From Paenibacillus alkaliterrae (lineage in GTDB: Bacteria > Bacillota > Bacilli > Paenibacillales > Paenibacillaceae): a stretch of DNA of 64,000 nt. Every line of letters begins with the position of its first letter. The first letter of the stretch is position 1. Under the pieces are notes generated by a model. The model was given only the letters and a program-made list of their open reading frames with translations. It was not told the DNA's origin and ran no database searches. Position numbers and translations under genes: made by a program. The stretch spans positions 1 to 64,000 of the forward strand of contig NZ_JAKGAP010000042.1 of the NCBI RefSeq assembly GCF_021532375.1. The letters run 5' to 3'. Positions 37,736 through 46,678 of the stretch are shown piece by piece.

Positions 37736-37886
37736 TTAGCAAAGGAATCGCTATCGCTATCGCCAGCGCCAGCAAAACACGCCCTCTCTATTCTTAGATC
37801 ATCTTGGTGAAATAACCAGGTATATTTTGTATCTTTTAGCCTTGACCGTCTGTGGCCTGATCCGATAATCCGGAATTATTATTTTA

Positions 37887-37937
37887 AAAAACCTCACGAT
37901 TAGCTTTTTTGGGCTAAAAGTGAGGTTTTCCTTTTTC
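37887..37937 (-). terminator. Minus-strand Rho-independent terminator
   Basis: An AAACCTCAC...GTGAGGTTT stem with an inner TAGC/GCTA helix. On the minus strand it ends in six T residues. It lies just after the stop of the remnant at 37959-38053, so it belonged to that gene. Confidence 0.7.
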
Positions 37938-37958
37938 AACAAATGATGTCCGGTTCCG

Positions 37959-38053
37959 TCACGATCCTTGCTTTTGCAGCAGATCCCGCAAGTAATCGTT
38001 AATCATGTATTCGGCCGGGCTGGTCAGAGGGGATGAATGAGTACGAATGTGTC
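37959..38053 (-). pseudogene. C-terminal remnant of a minus-strand gene
   Basis: About 30 codons open on the minus strand (HIRTHSSPLTSPAEYMINDY, then LRDLLQKQGS and a stop), with a TAA immediately upstream in frame and a terminator downstream. The terminator and helix-like ending suggest the end of a real gene whose 5' part was deleted. Family not identified. Confidence 0.4.
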
Positions 38054-38253
38054 GTTAATAAACAACGAATTGTTATGTATAATATATATTTATCTTGATT
38101 AGAAAATCTGTAGTGAGTCCTCCTGCGAGCAGGACAACATTACTGAATTAGCTATAATTACCTGGACCATGAGACTCAAATCGATGTCAAAGCTTGAGAA
38201 CTTTTGTCGAAGTGCTTGTAATGTTATTATCAATATAATAAATATATATTTGA

Positions 38254-38323
38254 GAGGACGTGAAGGAACGCTGCCGAGTAAAGGAGGGGCAGAGGATAAG
38301 GCGCGCGTCGTAAGACAGTCCTC
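38254..38323 (+). ncRNA. Possible structured leader upstream of the GxGYxYP-type gene
   Basis: GAGGAC (38254-38259) pairs with GTCCTC (38318-38323), enclosing CTGCC/GGCAG (38271-38275 with 38288-38292) and a small GTC/GAC hairpin (307-309 with 314-316 of the 38000 block). The shape is a three-way junction. It ends 28 nt before the start codon, in a long 5' region after AT-rich promoter-like sequence (TATAAT at 38234 and at 38078). It matches no riboswitch class I recognise. Confidence 0.3.
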
Positions 38324-38351
38324 CATACCATAATCAAACGAGGTGTAGATC

Positions 38352-40409
38352 ATGTTACGTAAGCTTTCCGTTATCGGACTAGCAATCGTCTGTACATTGT
38401 CCATGACTTTAACCGCATCCGCTGCCGACTCCAAGGAGAAGCCGCAAGCGAGCACGATTGCGTGGCCAGAAAAGCAAGCGCTTCCAAGCTTTTCGAAGAT
38501 TAATCACCTGGACGTGGCGGATATTTATGATGCGCCCGGCGACATAAAACTTTTAATGGCAACCTTGCAAGGCATTGTCAACCGTGACAAGCCTCGAATT
38601 TATTTGCTGGAGAACAAAGAAGAAGGGAAGTTCACTTGGCTGAATGACCTGGATGTGACTTACAAGGTTAGAGACGACTACTGGCAGATCGTCCGTATGT
38701 ACAAGCAGGAAATAAACGGAATCATTATATACGATCCGAAAGTGCCTGACTCCGTCAACGTGGCAACGACGCTGGCCGGCTTGAAAAGCGCCGTGGTCGC
38801 AAGCCCCGAGCTGGCGGAGAAGCTGCAAGCTGCACCGTACAGCTTAAAGGTGCTGGACGATCTTCAAGGAAAATTCAAGGACAGGCTGGACGCTTACACC
38901 TGGCAATACGAGAATTTGTGGAGCCAGACGACGCAACGGATGCTTGTCGGGCTTAGCCCGGATACCTCGATCAGGCTTCCGGACAACCAAGCAGACCTGT
39001 TCAAGGTGATCGCAGAAGATACGACGCAAGAGCGGGACGGCAACAATAGGGAGTTGTATAATCTCGATCTAAGTGCCAGCCTCGGCAAGTCGGACGTTTA
39101 TCTCCGCTTCGACGATGCGTTCCCGCAGGACGGCTGGGGTACGGCTGTTCATGAGGTTACGATCAAAGCTGACGGCAAGACCATCGCTCAATTCATTCCG
39201 GGTACGCCGGAAGAAGAGCCGTTCCTGTACGATCGCCAAAACTCGCAAGTATCTGCAGGAAACGGAGGACATCGGTTCGCTGACAACAACCGTTACTTCG
39301 TTTACAAATTCACGCCGCCTTCCGATGCGAAGCAGCTAACGGCTTCCATCGACATGTGGAATCAATACAAAGTGTCCATCGGCAACGTTCAACCGGTATC
39401 CTCCGAGCAGAAGGAGCCTTACGGTTACCTGCGTGATTATGCTGTTGCGAACAAAGCGATGGTGTTTTGGCTCGATTCCAACGTGCCGGAACAGAAAGCG
39501 CTCTTCCAGAAGATCATGTCGGACGTGAAGCCGGGCACGCCTTACCTAGGCTGGTTCAGCAACGATGTTGACGGAGAATTCAGCGGCGTAGAGATTACAT
39601 CCAATTACGGCGTCTATGTGCTCGCGGCCGATTGGTTCAGCAATCTGACCGTATTCTCCGGAACCAAGGCGAATCCTGCCAAAGCTAAAGCCGCAAAAAC
39701 GCCTAAGCTGGAGAACAAGATTTATGTAACGTATACGTTCAGCGAGGGCGACAACTTCCAGTATAATCAGCATAGAATGCGGATCCTATGGGATGATCCA
39801 AGCCGCGGTCAAGTGCCGCTGAACTGGACATCCAGTCCTTTGCTCTACGATGGCGCTCCTGCGATGCTGAATTATTACCGGGAGACCGCTACGGATAACG
39901 ACCTTCTTATCGCGGGACCATCAGGCGCAGGCTACTTCTACCCGAATGCATGGCCTGAAGCATCCTTCTCCGCCTTCCTGAAGCAGTCGTATTCGTATAT
40001 GGAGAAGACGGGCATGACGATTCCTTACGTATTAAACCGCATCGACAGCGAGAATGTGCCGCTCAGCGACGCCCATGCCGCTGCCTATATCAAGGAGTAT
40101 AAAGCTCCGGGTCTGTTCCTGAGCTGGGAAAACCGCCATGGCGTAGAGATTGTCGGCGGCAAGCTTCCCGTCTCGACGATTCAGGGCATCAGCACTGTAC
40201 AGGACGGCCAGAAGATTCTTGCCGACGCCAAGGCCCAGTGGGACGGGAAGTCTCCGTTGTTCGTATCCTTGGGACTGCTTGCTTGGAGCTTAACGCCTTC
40301 AGACATTGCCGAGCTGCAAGCTTCGCTTGGACCGGAGTACGTTGCGGTTCGCGCCGATCAATATTTCTCGTTGATCCGCAGCGCGAACGGCTTGCCTGCT
40401 AAGCCTTAA
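38352..40409 (+). CDS. Secreted GxGYxYP-domain protein (putative glycoside hydrolase)
   Basis: 685 residues with a clear signal peptide ([20 protein letters not shown], cleavage near ASAAD). The family-naming motif GxGYxYP appears as [18 protein letters not shown] near residue 520. An N-terminal domain carries [19 protein letters not shown], which this family shares. In between lies a carbohydrate-binding-like beta region (~220-340). GxGYxYP proteins are predicted glycosidases of unknown specificity. It is monocistronic with its own terminator. A GAGGTG site precedes the ATG. Confidence 0.82.
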   Translation: MLRKLSVIGLAIVCTLSMTLTASAADSKEKPQASTIAWPEKQALPSFSKINHLDVADIYDAPGDIKLLMATLQGIVNRDKPRIYLLENKEEGKFTWLNDLDVTYKVRDDYWQIVRMYKQEINGIIIYDPKVPDSVNVATTLAGLKSAVVASPELAEKLQAAPYSLKVLDDLQGKFKDRLDAYTWQYENLWSQTTQRMLVGLSPDTSIRLPDNQADLFKVIAEDTTQERDGNNRELYNLDLSASLGKSDVYLRFDDAFPQDGWGTAVHEVTIKADGKTIAQFIPGTPEEEPFLYDRQNSQVSAGNGGHRFADNNRYFVYKFTPPSDAKQLTASIDMWNQYKVSIGNVQPVSSEQKEPYGYLRDYAVANKAMVFWLDSNVPEQKALFQKIMSDVKPGTPYLGWFSNDVDGEFSGVEITSNYGVYVLAADWFSNLTVFSGTKANPAKAKAAKTPKLENKIYVTYTFSEGDNFQYNQHRMRILWDDPSRGQVPLNWTSSPLLYDGAPAMLNYYRETATDNDLLIAGPSGAGYFYPNAWPEASFSAFLKQSYSYMEKTGMTIPYVLNRIDSENVPLSDAHAAAYIKEYKAPGLFLSWENRHGVEIVGGKLPVSTIQGISTVQDGQKILADAKAQWDGKSPLFVSLGLLAWSLTPSDIAELQASLGPEYVAVRADQYFSLIRSANGLPAKP

Positions 40410-40417
40410 TGGAAGTA

Positions 40418-40444
40418 GACGCCAGTCGGGACTGGCGTCTTTTC
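40418..40444 (+). terminator. Rho-independent terminator after the GxGYxYP-type gene
   Basis: A perfect 9-bp stem pairs GACGCCAGT (40418-40426) with ACTGGCGTC (40431-40439), followed by a T-rich tail. Confidence 0.9.
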
Positions 40445-40464
40445 TTTTGCATTATTCTCAAAAG

Positions 40465-40767
40465 GACGCACGTTTAAAGAAAAGTGAAGGGCAGGATTAT
40501 CCAACTTGCTCGCTTTAACGCGGCGGTGTACGCTCGGGTGGTGGCCGAAGTCCATGTGAGCGGCTGGAATACCCGACTTTTGATATTCTTCGACTCTTGA
40601 CCTGCAAATGGTAAAGACGAAGTCGGGCTGTACTTTTCGGATATACATGCCGTGTCCCGAAAGGGCTCCTGAAAAATCCTTATCTGGTCAAAGCCCATTA
40701 AATCCTTGAAGTAACGATAGCCGGTCTCGATGTGCCAGCGTACATCATAATAACACAGGATGGTCAC
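40465..40767 (-). pseudogene. Transposase fragment plus a second coding remnant
   Basis: On the minus strand, codons near 40680-40767 read YYDVRWHIETGYRYFKDLMG, the C-terminal Glu region of an IS4-like DDE transposase. The frame then loses similarity. In a second minus frame (40465-40648) [20 protein letters not shown] looks like a piece of a CgeB-type glycosyltransferase. No terminal inverted repeats were found. It is a scar left by insertion and deletion. Confidence 0.5.
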
Positions 40768-40978
40768 GAGATGAGACGTGACGAGGCAATGCGACCATTG
40801 GCTTTTGCCATCATCGTGAGCATAGTGAAAGTATTGTCCGGCCTGATTTCGAATCGAAGTGATCGTTTTGCGTCCTTCGCATTAGATTTACAGCATATTT
40901 TTGCAAGACTCAAGTCGAGTAACTTAAAATACTATAGGTATACAAATAGTTGCTGATAAGATATTCTTATTTAATATA

Positions 40979-41166
40979 TTGAAATGGGTGTTTGCTTCGA
41001 TTGATTTTGAATTGGAAGCAGACTTAATAGGGAAGTTCGGTGAAAAACCGACACGGTCGCGCCACTGTAATAGGCATATCTATGTTTTCATCTACATATA
41101 GTCACTAGGGATACCTGGGAAGACTAGAAAACGAGAGCCTTAAGTCAGGAGACCTGCCCATTTCAA
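40979..41166 (+). promoter_or_regulatory. Cobalamin (B12) riboswitch
   Basis: The closing stem P1 pairs TTGAAATGGG (40979-40988) exactly with CCCATTTCAA (41157-41166). Inside are the conserved AATAGGGAA and GGTGAAAAACCGACACGG segments, the GCGCCACTGTA core near 41065, and the 3' landmark AGTCAGGAGACCTGCC (41143-41158). It controls the cobalamin operon that follows, lowering expression when adenosylcobalamin is plentiful. Confidence 0.95.
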
Positions 41167-41269
41167 AAACATGGAATCCTACGCGTAATAGGAGAGTGTT
41201 GGAATGTAACAGTATCACACGGATGCTCAAATACGATAGTATTTGAGTGATACCGCTTGTGTTTCTCTG

Positions 41270-41306
41270 AGCATTTCCGGCCTCTTTGGCTGGGAGTGCT
41301 TTTTTA
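41270..41306 (+). terminator. Terminator downstream of the B12 riboswitch
   Basis: AGCATTTCCGGCC pairs with GGCTGGGAGTGCT, followed by T6, about 100 nt beyond the riboswitch. A further stem-loop (CTCAAATAC/GTATTTGAG, 41226-41248) lies between and could act as antiterminator or relay. Regulation by premature termination is likely. The remaining ~200 nt to the first gene holds nothing else recognised. Confidence 0.8.
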
Positions 41307-41515
41307 TGTTTACCCAGCATGGTCGTTGTCTATAGGGTTGTGCTTATTAGCTTTATGGGAAATTGCAAAAGCAAAACCATTCAAGTCGTGCTATAGAATT
41401 CATGGCCATGTAATGGGGTTTACGGTATAACGCTTGGTTGTTTAATTATGATTAGAGTCTAGTTCGACCGGCTTCCAAAAATTTCAGTCGGAGGTCTAGG
41501 CAGGAGGGAAATGGC

Positions 41516-43168
41516 ATGAGTAGGAATGGAAAGCTATTGGTGATCGGTTTTGGTCCAGGTTCGTTTGAACATATTACAGATCGTGCTCGGGCAGCTATCC
41601 AAGAGAGTGACGTTATTATCGGCTACAATACCTATGTCGATTTAATCAGTGGTCTGCTGACTGACCAGGCTATCGTCCGGACGGGAATGACTGAGGAGGT
41701 TAGCCGTGCACGCGAAGCGGTGAGACAAGCGGAGCTCGGAAAGAAGGTTGCCGTTATCTCTAGTGGTGACGCTGGTGTATACGGTATGGCAGGTCTTGTA
41801 TATGAAGTATTGATCGAAAAAGGATGGACGGAGGCCACTGGAGTGGAGATCGAGATCATTCCGGGGATCTCTGCAATCAACTCGTGTTCTTCGCTGCTTG
41901 GCGCGCCCGTCATGCACGATGCTTGTACGATTTCGCTCAGCGATCATTTGACGCCGTGGGCGGTCATCGCCAAGCGGGTTGAAGCTGCTGCTTCCGCCGA
42001 TTTCGTCATCGCGCTCTATAATCCCAGAAGCGGCCGCCGTACGCGGCAAATCGTAGAAACACAGCGGATTCTGCTGAAATACCGTTCGGCGGAAACACCC
42101 GTAGGGCTAGTAAAAAGCGCCTATCGAGACCGCGAGCATGTGGTGATCACTACGCTTGGAGACATGCTGGACCATGATATCGGGATGTTGACTACGGTCA
42201 TTATCGGCAATTCTTCAACCTTCTTTTACGATGGCAAAATCATTACCCCGCGCGGGTATCAGCGTAAATATACGTTGAATTCAGATGTACAAACGTTAAA
42301 GCCTCATGAACGGCTGCGTACCGAAGCTGAGCCGTGGTCATTGAATGCCCAAGAAGAGTGGGTGGAAAACGAAGAAGAAGAAGAGGTGGAGAAGGAGAAG
42401 GTGTCCTCCTTGGGGGCGGCTGAGCTTGCGAACGAAGCACTGCAGCTGTTTCAGAGCAAAGCACTTGTATCCGGAGGGCCTAACGTGCTGCCGCAAGCGG
42501 CTGAGGTCCATAGCAAGACCCCATCCATATTTGAAGTCGGCGTATCTCCGGGAATCGCGAACAAGAAGTTTACGGCTAAGCAAATGGGGTTGTTAGCTGA
42601 ATTGGCAGGCGACGACGGCGAGCTTGAATATACGCCTCAGCATCAAGTACTGCTGCGGGTGCCGACGGATGATGCGGAAACCATTGTCACCCGCCTCAAA
42701 GAACATCAGCTGCTTGTATTTGCAATCGGCGACATCGTTCAAGTCAAAGCATGCGACTTCTGTAATTTGGAGAAGGACGAGGCTATTCCTGTCGCGGAAG
42801 AGCTTCACATGCGGTTTGGGGGAATCGAGGCGCCTAAAGAGCTAAAGATTGGACTAAACGGCTGCGGCATGGCGTGTTATGGGGCTGTTATGGAGGATAT
42901 CGGCATCGTTTACCGCAAAGGCGGTTATGATTTATTTTTGGGCGGCAAGCAAATCGGACGGAATGCTCATGCCGGGCAGAACGTGGTCGAAGGCATTCCG
43001 GCAGACCGGATTGTTGAAACGGTGGAGCAAGTCGTAAAGGAATTCACGGAAAAAGGCCATCCAGGTGAACGTTTCCATAAATTTTTCAAACGCGTCGGAC
43101 AGGTAGCCGGATTTACGCACACAGAATACATAGCGCCGGTGATCGTTGATGCCGTATGCGGAGATTAA
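41516..43168 (+). CDS. cbiH: Precorrin-3B/cobalt-factor III C17-methyltransferase fused to a ferredoxin-like domain
   Basis: 550 residues, the long CbiH60 form known from B. megaterium. Residues ~1-245 are the SAM-dependent tetrapyrrole methylase (LLVIGFGPGSFEHIT, VAVISSGDAGVYGMA) for ring contraction. After an acidic linker, residues ~340-540 are a nitrite/sulfite-reductase-like domain with [4Fe-4S] ligands in ACDFCNLEKDEAI and NGCGMACYG. The redox domain is thought to aid the anaerobic route. It is the first gene of the riboswitch-controlled operon. Confidence 0.93.
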   Translation: MSRNGKLLVIGFGPGSFEHITDRARAAIQESDVIIGYNTYVDLISGLLTDQAIVRTGMTEEVSRAREAVRQAELGKKVAVISSGDAGVYGMAGLVYEVLIEKGWTEATGVEIEIIPGISAINSCSSLLGAPVMHDACTISLSDHLTPWAVIAKRVEAAASADFVIALYNPRSGRRTRQIVETQRILLKYRSAETPVGLVKSAYRDREHVVITTLGDMLDHDIGMLTTVIIGNSSTFFYDGKIITPRGYQRKYTLNSDVQTLKPHERLRTEAEPWSLNAQEEWVENEEEEEVEKEKVSSLGAAELANEALQLFQSKALVSGGPNVLPQAAEVHSKTPSIFEVGVSPGIANKKFTAKQMGLLAELAGDDGELEYTPQHQVLLRVPTDDAETIVTRLKEHQLLVFAIGDIVQVKACDFCNLEKDEAIPVAEELHMRFGGIEAPKELKIGLNGCGMACYGAVMEDIGIVYRKGGYDLFLGGKQIGRNAHAGQNVVEGIPADRIVETVEQVVKEFTEKGHPGERFHKFFKRVGQVAGFTHTEYIAPVIVDAVCGD

Positions 43169-43180
43169 GGAGGAGAAAGT

Positions 43181-44125
43181 GTGGAAGCTATATTACTGGT
43201 AGGTCACGGCAGCCGTGACAACGAAGGGAACGAGGAAATGCTTCGTTTTGCGGATTCGGTAAGAAATAGCGCAAAGGGGAGATGGGTGGAAACCTGCTTT
43301 CTGGAATTCGTGAGTCCAACTATACCGCAGGGTATCGCCCGCTGCGTTGAAGCCGGAGCAACGAGAATTGTACTTGTGCCGATTATTTTATTTGCCGCAG
43401 GGCACTCGAAGATCCATATCCCGCATGAAATCGATCATGCCAAATTGAAATACCCTAACGTTTCCTTTGCCTATGGACAGCCAATCGGCATTCATCAAAA
43501 GGTGCTTGACATTTTAGCGTCGCGATTGACGGAAGCCGGATACAGCACGGATGGAGAGGCAAGCGAACGAGATCAGAACACAGCCGTTTTACTGCTCGGC
43601 AGAGGCAGCAGCGATGCGGATGCGAACAGCAATTTTCTGAAAATGGCCCGCCTTTTGTGGGAGAAATTACCCGTCAAATGGGTAGAGAGCAGCTTTATCG
43701 GGGTGACGGAGCCGTCATTTCCGGAAGGCTTGGAGCGCTGCAAGCTGCTTGGCGCGAAGAAGATTTACGTGCTGCCGTATTTTCTTTTTACAGGTGTCTT
43801 AATCAAACGAATCGAGCAAATGACAGCGGAATTTGCAGAAGAACACCCCAATATCGACGTGGAGCTTGCCGGATATTTCGGGTTTCATCCGCAGCTGGTT
43901 GAGCTATTGCTTGACCGGGTGGAGGAGGCTAGCGAAGGCCGTGCTCTCATGAACTGCGATATGTGCAAGTATCGGACGGAAGCGGCCAAGCACCACGACC
44001 ATCATCATGATCACGATCATGGGCACAGTCACGGCCATCATCACGACCACAGTCATGACCATCACGATCACGACCACGATCACGATCATCAGCATGCTGA
44101 TAAAAAACAGGAGGTTGTTTCATGA
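43181..44125 (+). CDS. cbiX: Sirohydrochlorin cobaltochelatase with His-rich tail
   Basis: 314 residues. Two CbiX-type halves are present (ILLVGHGSRDNEGNEEM with metal-binding His, and LLLGRGSSDADANSNF). A MNCDMCKYR motif near residue 262 corresponds to the Fe-S MxCxxC of B. megaterium CbiX. Residues ~270-305 are an almost pure His/Asp run, probably a cobalt reservoir. It inserts Co2+ into sirohydrochlorin. Start is GTG at 43181 after AAGGAGG. It overlaps cbiJ by 4 nt. Confidence 0.93.
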   Translation: MEAILLVGHGSRDNEGNEEMLRFADSVRNSAKGRWVETCFLEFVSPTIPQGIARCVEAGATRIVLVPIILFAAGHSKIHIPHEIDHAKLKYPNVSFAYGQPIGIHQKVLDILASRLTEAGYSTDGEASERDQNTAVLLLGRGSSDADANSNFLKMARLLWEKLPVKWVESSFIGVTEPSFPEGLERCKLLGAKKIYVLPYFLFTGVLIKRIEQMTAEFAEEHPNIDVELAGYFGFHPQLVELLLDRVEEASEGRALMNCDMCKYRTEAAKHHDHHHDHDHGHSHGHHHDHSHDHHDHDHDHDHQHADKKQEVVS

Positions 44126-44916
44126 TTTTAACCTTATGCGGGACCAGTGATGCACGCGAGCTGGCTGTCCGGATAAAAGCTTCCGGTTACCCGCTGCTTG
44201 CTTCTGTAGTCACGGATAACGCGGCGAAAAGCTTGGATGAGGCAGGCATTGCCGTACGGACCGGCCGGTTAGCCTCCGAGCAAATGATTGAGCTGCTGCG
44301 TGAATCCAATTGCAAGGCGGTTGTAGATGCGAGTCATCCATTCGCAGAGGAAGCCCATCGCAATGCGATGCGGGCAGCACAGGAAGCCGGGCTGCCGTAT
44401 ATTCGATTCGAGCGATCCTCCTTAGTGTATGATGATCACCCTATGCTGACGGTCGTTTCCTCTTATGAGGAAGCAGCTCTGGAAGCTCAAAGGCTCAAAG
44501 GCTCGGTTATGCTCACAACGGGAAGCAAAACACTGGCCATATTCGCCAAGCATCTGCTGCAGGACCCTGACATTCGGCTCGTCGCCAGAATGCTTCCGCG
44601 CAAAGATAATATGGAGCTTTGCGAGCAGCTTGGCATAGAGCAAAAGAACATTATAGCCCTGCAGGGGCCTTACTCCAGTGACTTAAATGAGGCATTGTAC
44701 CGGAAATTCGGTACGACCGTCATGATTACGAAGGAAAGCGGAAAGACTGGAGCCGTGGACGAAAAGGTTAATGCGGCACTGGCGATGGACATACATGTCA
44801 TTCTCATATCGCGTCCCGAGCTGGAGTTCGGCGATGTATTCACGCACTATGACGGTGTGTTAGACCGGCTGAAAGAGCTGTTTTCATACGAAAAGGAGGA
44901 TCATGATGGACTTTAA
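44122..44916 (+). CDS. cbiJ: Cobalt-precorrin-6A reductase
   Basis: 264 residues of the CobK/CbiJ family. Features are an N-terminal ILTLCGTSDARELAVRI, VVDASHPFAEEAHRNAM near residue 72 and MLPRKDNMELC. It reduces the macrocycle with NAD(P)H after the methylations. It overlaps neighbours on both sides. Confidence 0.9.
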   Translation: MILTLCGTSDARELAVRIKASGYPLLASVVTDNAAKSLDEAGIAVRTGRLASEQMIELLRESNCKAVVDASHPFAEEAHRNAMRAAQEAGLPYIRFERSSLVYDDHPMLTVVSSYEEAALEAQRLKGSVMLTTGSKTLAIFAKHLLQDPDIRLVARMLPRKDNMELCEQLGIEQKNIIALQGPYSSDLNEALYRKFGTTVMITKESGKTGAVDEKVNAALAMDIHVILISRPELEFGDVFTHYDGVLDRLKELFSYEKEDHDGL

Positions 44917-45556
44917 GACGGAATTCAAACCGCTGACCGTTCAGCCGCAAGAGATTGAAGGAAAAAGCTTTGAGATCATTACAGAGGAGCTGGGGGAGCA
45001 TCCTTTCACGGAGCAGCAATACCCGATCGTGCAGCGGATCATCCATGCTTCAGCTGATTTCGAGCTTGGCCGCAGTCTCGTGTTCCACAAGGATGCCATT
45101 GAAGCCGGGATTAAATCGATCCGCGAAGGAAGGACCGTCGTAGCAGACGTGCAAATGATTCAAGCCGGCGTGAGCAAGGAGAGGCTTGAACGTTTTGGCG
45201 GCGGAGTAAAGGTCTTTATATCGGATCCGGATGTCATGGAGGAAGCCAAGCGATTGAACACGACGCGCGCGATTATCTCCATGCGCAAAGCGATTAAAGA
45301 GGCGGACGGCGGTATATATGCAATCGGAAACGCCCCGACAGCTCTGCTTGAATTAATACGGCTTGTGAAGGAAGGTGAGGCGAGGCCCGGGCTTATTATC
45401 GGCATGCCGGTCGGCTTCGTATCTGCAGCGGAATCGAAGGACGAATTGCGAAAGCTTGATATTCCATTCATAACAAACATTGGACGCAAGGGCGGAAGTA
45501 CCATCGTCGTATCGGCCATTAATGCGATCTCTATTATGGCGGCCGCTCAGAAATAA
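44903..45556 (+). CDS. cbiC: Cobalt-precorrin-8 methylmutase
   Basis: 217 residues, CobH/CbiC family, moving the C11 methyl to C12 to give cobyrinic acid. QRIIHASADFE contains the active-site His, followed by VADVQMIQAG and KGGSTIVVSAINA. AAAGGAGG precedes two adjacent ATG codons (44903 and 44906). Confidence 0.92.
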   Translation: MMDFKTEFKPLTVQPQEIEGKSFEIITEELGEHPFTEQQYPIVQRIIHASADFELGRSLVFHKDAIEAGIKSIREGRTVVADVQMIQAGVSKERLERFGGGVKVFISDPDVMEEAKRLNTTRAIISMRKAIKEADGGIYAIGNAPTALLELIRLVKEGEARPGLIIGMPVGFVSAAESKDELRKLDIPFITNIGRKGGSTIVVSAINAISIMAAAQK

Positions 45557-45574
45557 GGAATAGGAGATGACGGC

Positions 45575-46678
45575 ATGAGCGACGATGTCGAAACGGAAGC
45601 ACAACCGCTTCGCCATGGGTATACGACAGGGGCATGCGCGACAGCCACCGCTAAAGCGGCGGTAACGATGCTAATCACGCAAAATAAAGTGGAGCAGGCA
45701 GAGATATGGCTGCCGGCAGGATTTTTTCACACCTTCGAATTAATAGAATGCGAGATGACGCAGGACATGGCCCAGTGCGCGACCATCAAGGATGGCGGCG
45801 ATGATCCGGATGCCACGCACAAAGCGAAAATTATATGTACGGTAACGTGGAGCGGCGGCGAAGGTATCGAATTGGACGGCGGCATCGGCGTTGGAAGGGT
45901 GACAAAGCCGGGTCTTCCTGTCCCGGTCGGAGAAGCTGCGATTAATCCTGTGCCTAGACGAATGATTACTAGCGCCGTGCAGGAGGTGCTTAATGAATAT
46001 GAGGTGGATCGCGGTGTCCGTGTCGTCATTTCGGTTCCGGACGGAGAAGAGATTGCGAAGAAAACACTTAACTCCCGACTGGGCATTTTAGGCGGGATAT
46101 CAATCCTCGGAACCCGGGGTACGGTTGTTCCATTCTCTACCTCTGCTTATAAAGCAAGTATCGTACAAGCCATCCAGGTGGCCAAAGCTACAGGCTGTAA
46201 GCATATCGTGCTCACTACCGGCGGAAGCAGCGAGAAATATGCGATGAAGCTTCTTCCGGAGCTCACGGAGGAAGCATTTGTACAGATGGGTGATTTCGTA
46301 GGCTTTTCATTAAAGCATGCCAAGCGGCTTGGCATGGAAAGGGTAAGCCTCATCGGGATGATGGGGAAATTTTCAAAGGTGGCGCAAGGCGTCATGATGG
46401 TGCATTCCAAAAGCGCGCCGGTGGATTTGAATTTTCTGGCGGGTGTGGCCGTTCAAGCCGGTGGTGATGATGCGCTGAGAGATGCTATTTTAGGAGCGAA
46501 TACGGCATCGCATGCTTCGGATTTGGCAATCGAAGCCGGGTTGGAAACCTATTTTCAATTATTGTGCAAATACGCATCGGAACACGCCGTGAGCCATGTC
46601 GACGGGGGAATGGTTGTGGAGACGGTATTGGTCACGATGAAGGGCGACGTATTGGGGAGGGTGGAAATTGTTGGGTAA
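45575..46678 (+). CDS. cbiD: Cobalt-precorrin-5B C1-methyltransferase
   Basis: 367 residues of the CbiD family, which marks the anaerobic (early cobalt) pathway. Signature LRHGYTTGACATATAKAAV at the N-terminus, then PVGEAAINPVPRRMI and VLTTGGSSEKYAM. It overlaps cbiET by 11 nt. Confidence 0.93.
   Translation: MSDDVETEAQPLRHGYTTGACATATAKAAVTMLITQNKVEQAEIWLPAGFFHTFELIECEMTQDMAQCATIKDGGDDPDATHKAKIICTVTWSGGEGIELDGGIGVGRVTKPGLPVPVGEAAINPVPRRMITSAVQEVLNEYEVDRGVRVVISVPDGEEIAKKTLNSRLGILGGISILGTRGTVVPFSTSAYKASIVQAIQVAKATGCKHIVLTTGGSSEKYAMKLLPELTEEAFVQMGDFVGFSLKHAKRLGMERVSLIGMMGKFSKVAQGVMMVHSKSAPVDLNFLAGVAVQAGGDDALRDAILGANTASHASDLAIEAGLETYFQLLCKYASEHAVSHVDGGMVVETVLVTMKGDVLGRVEIVG

Noticed and set aside
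40732..40956. A 74-codon plus-strand open frame after the transposase remnant
   Set aside because: It begins antisense to the transposase fragment and runs into the AT-rich riboswitch leader without a ribosome site or recognisable sequence.
41105..41320. A minus-strand open frame of 71 codons
   Set aside because: It lies across the cobalamin riboswitch and its terminator hairpins, has no ribosome site, and shows no protein-like features.
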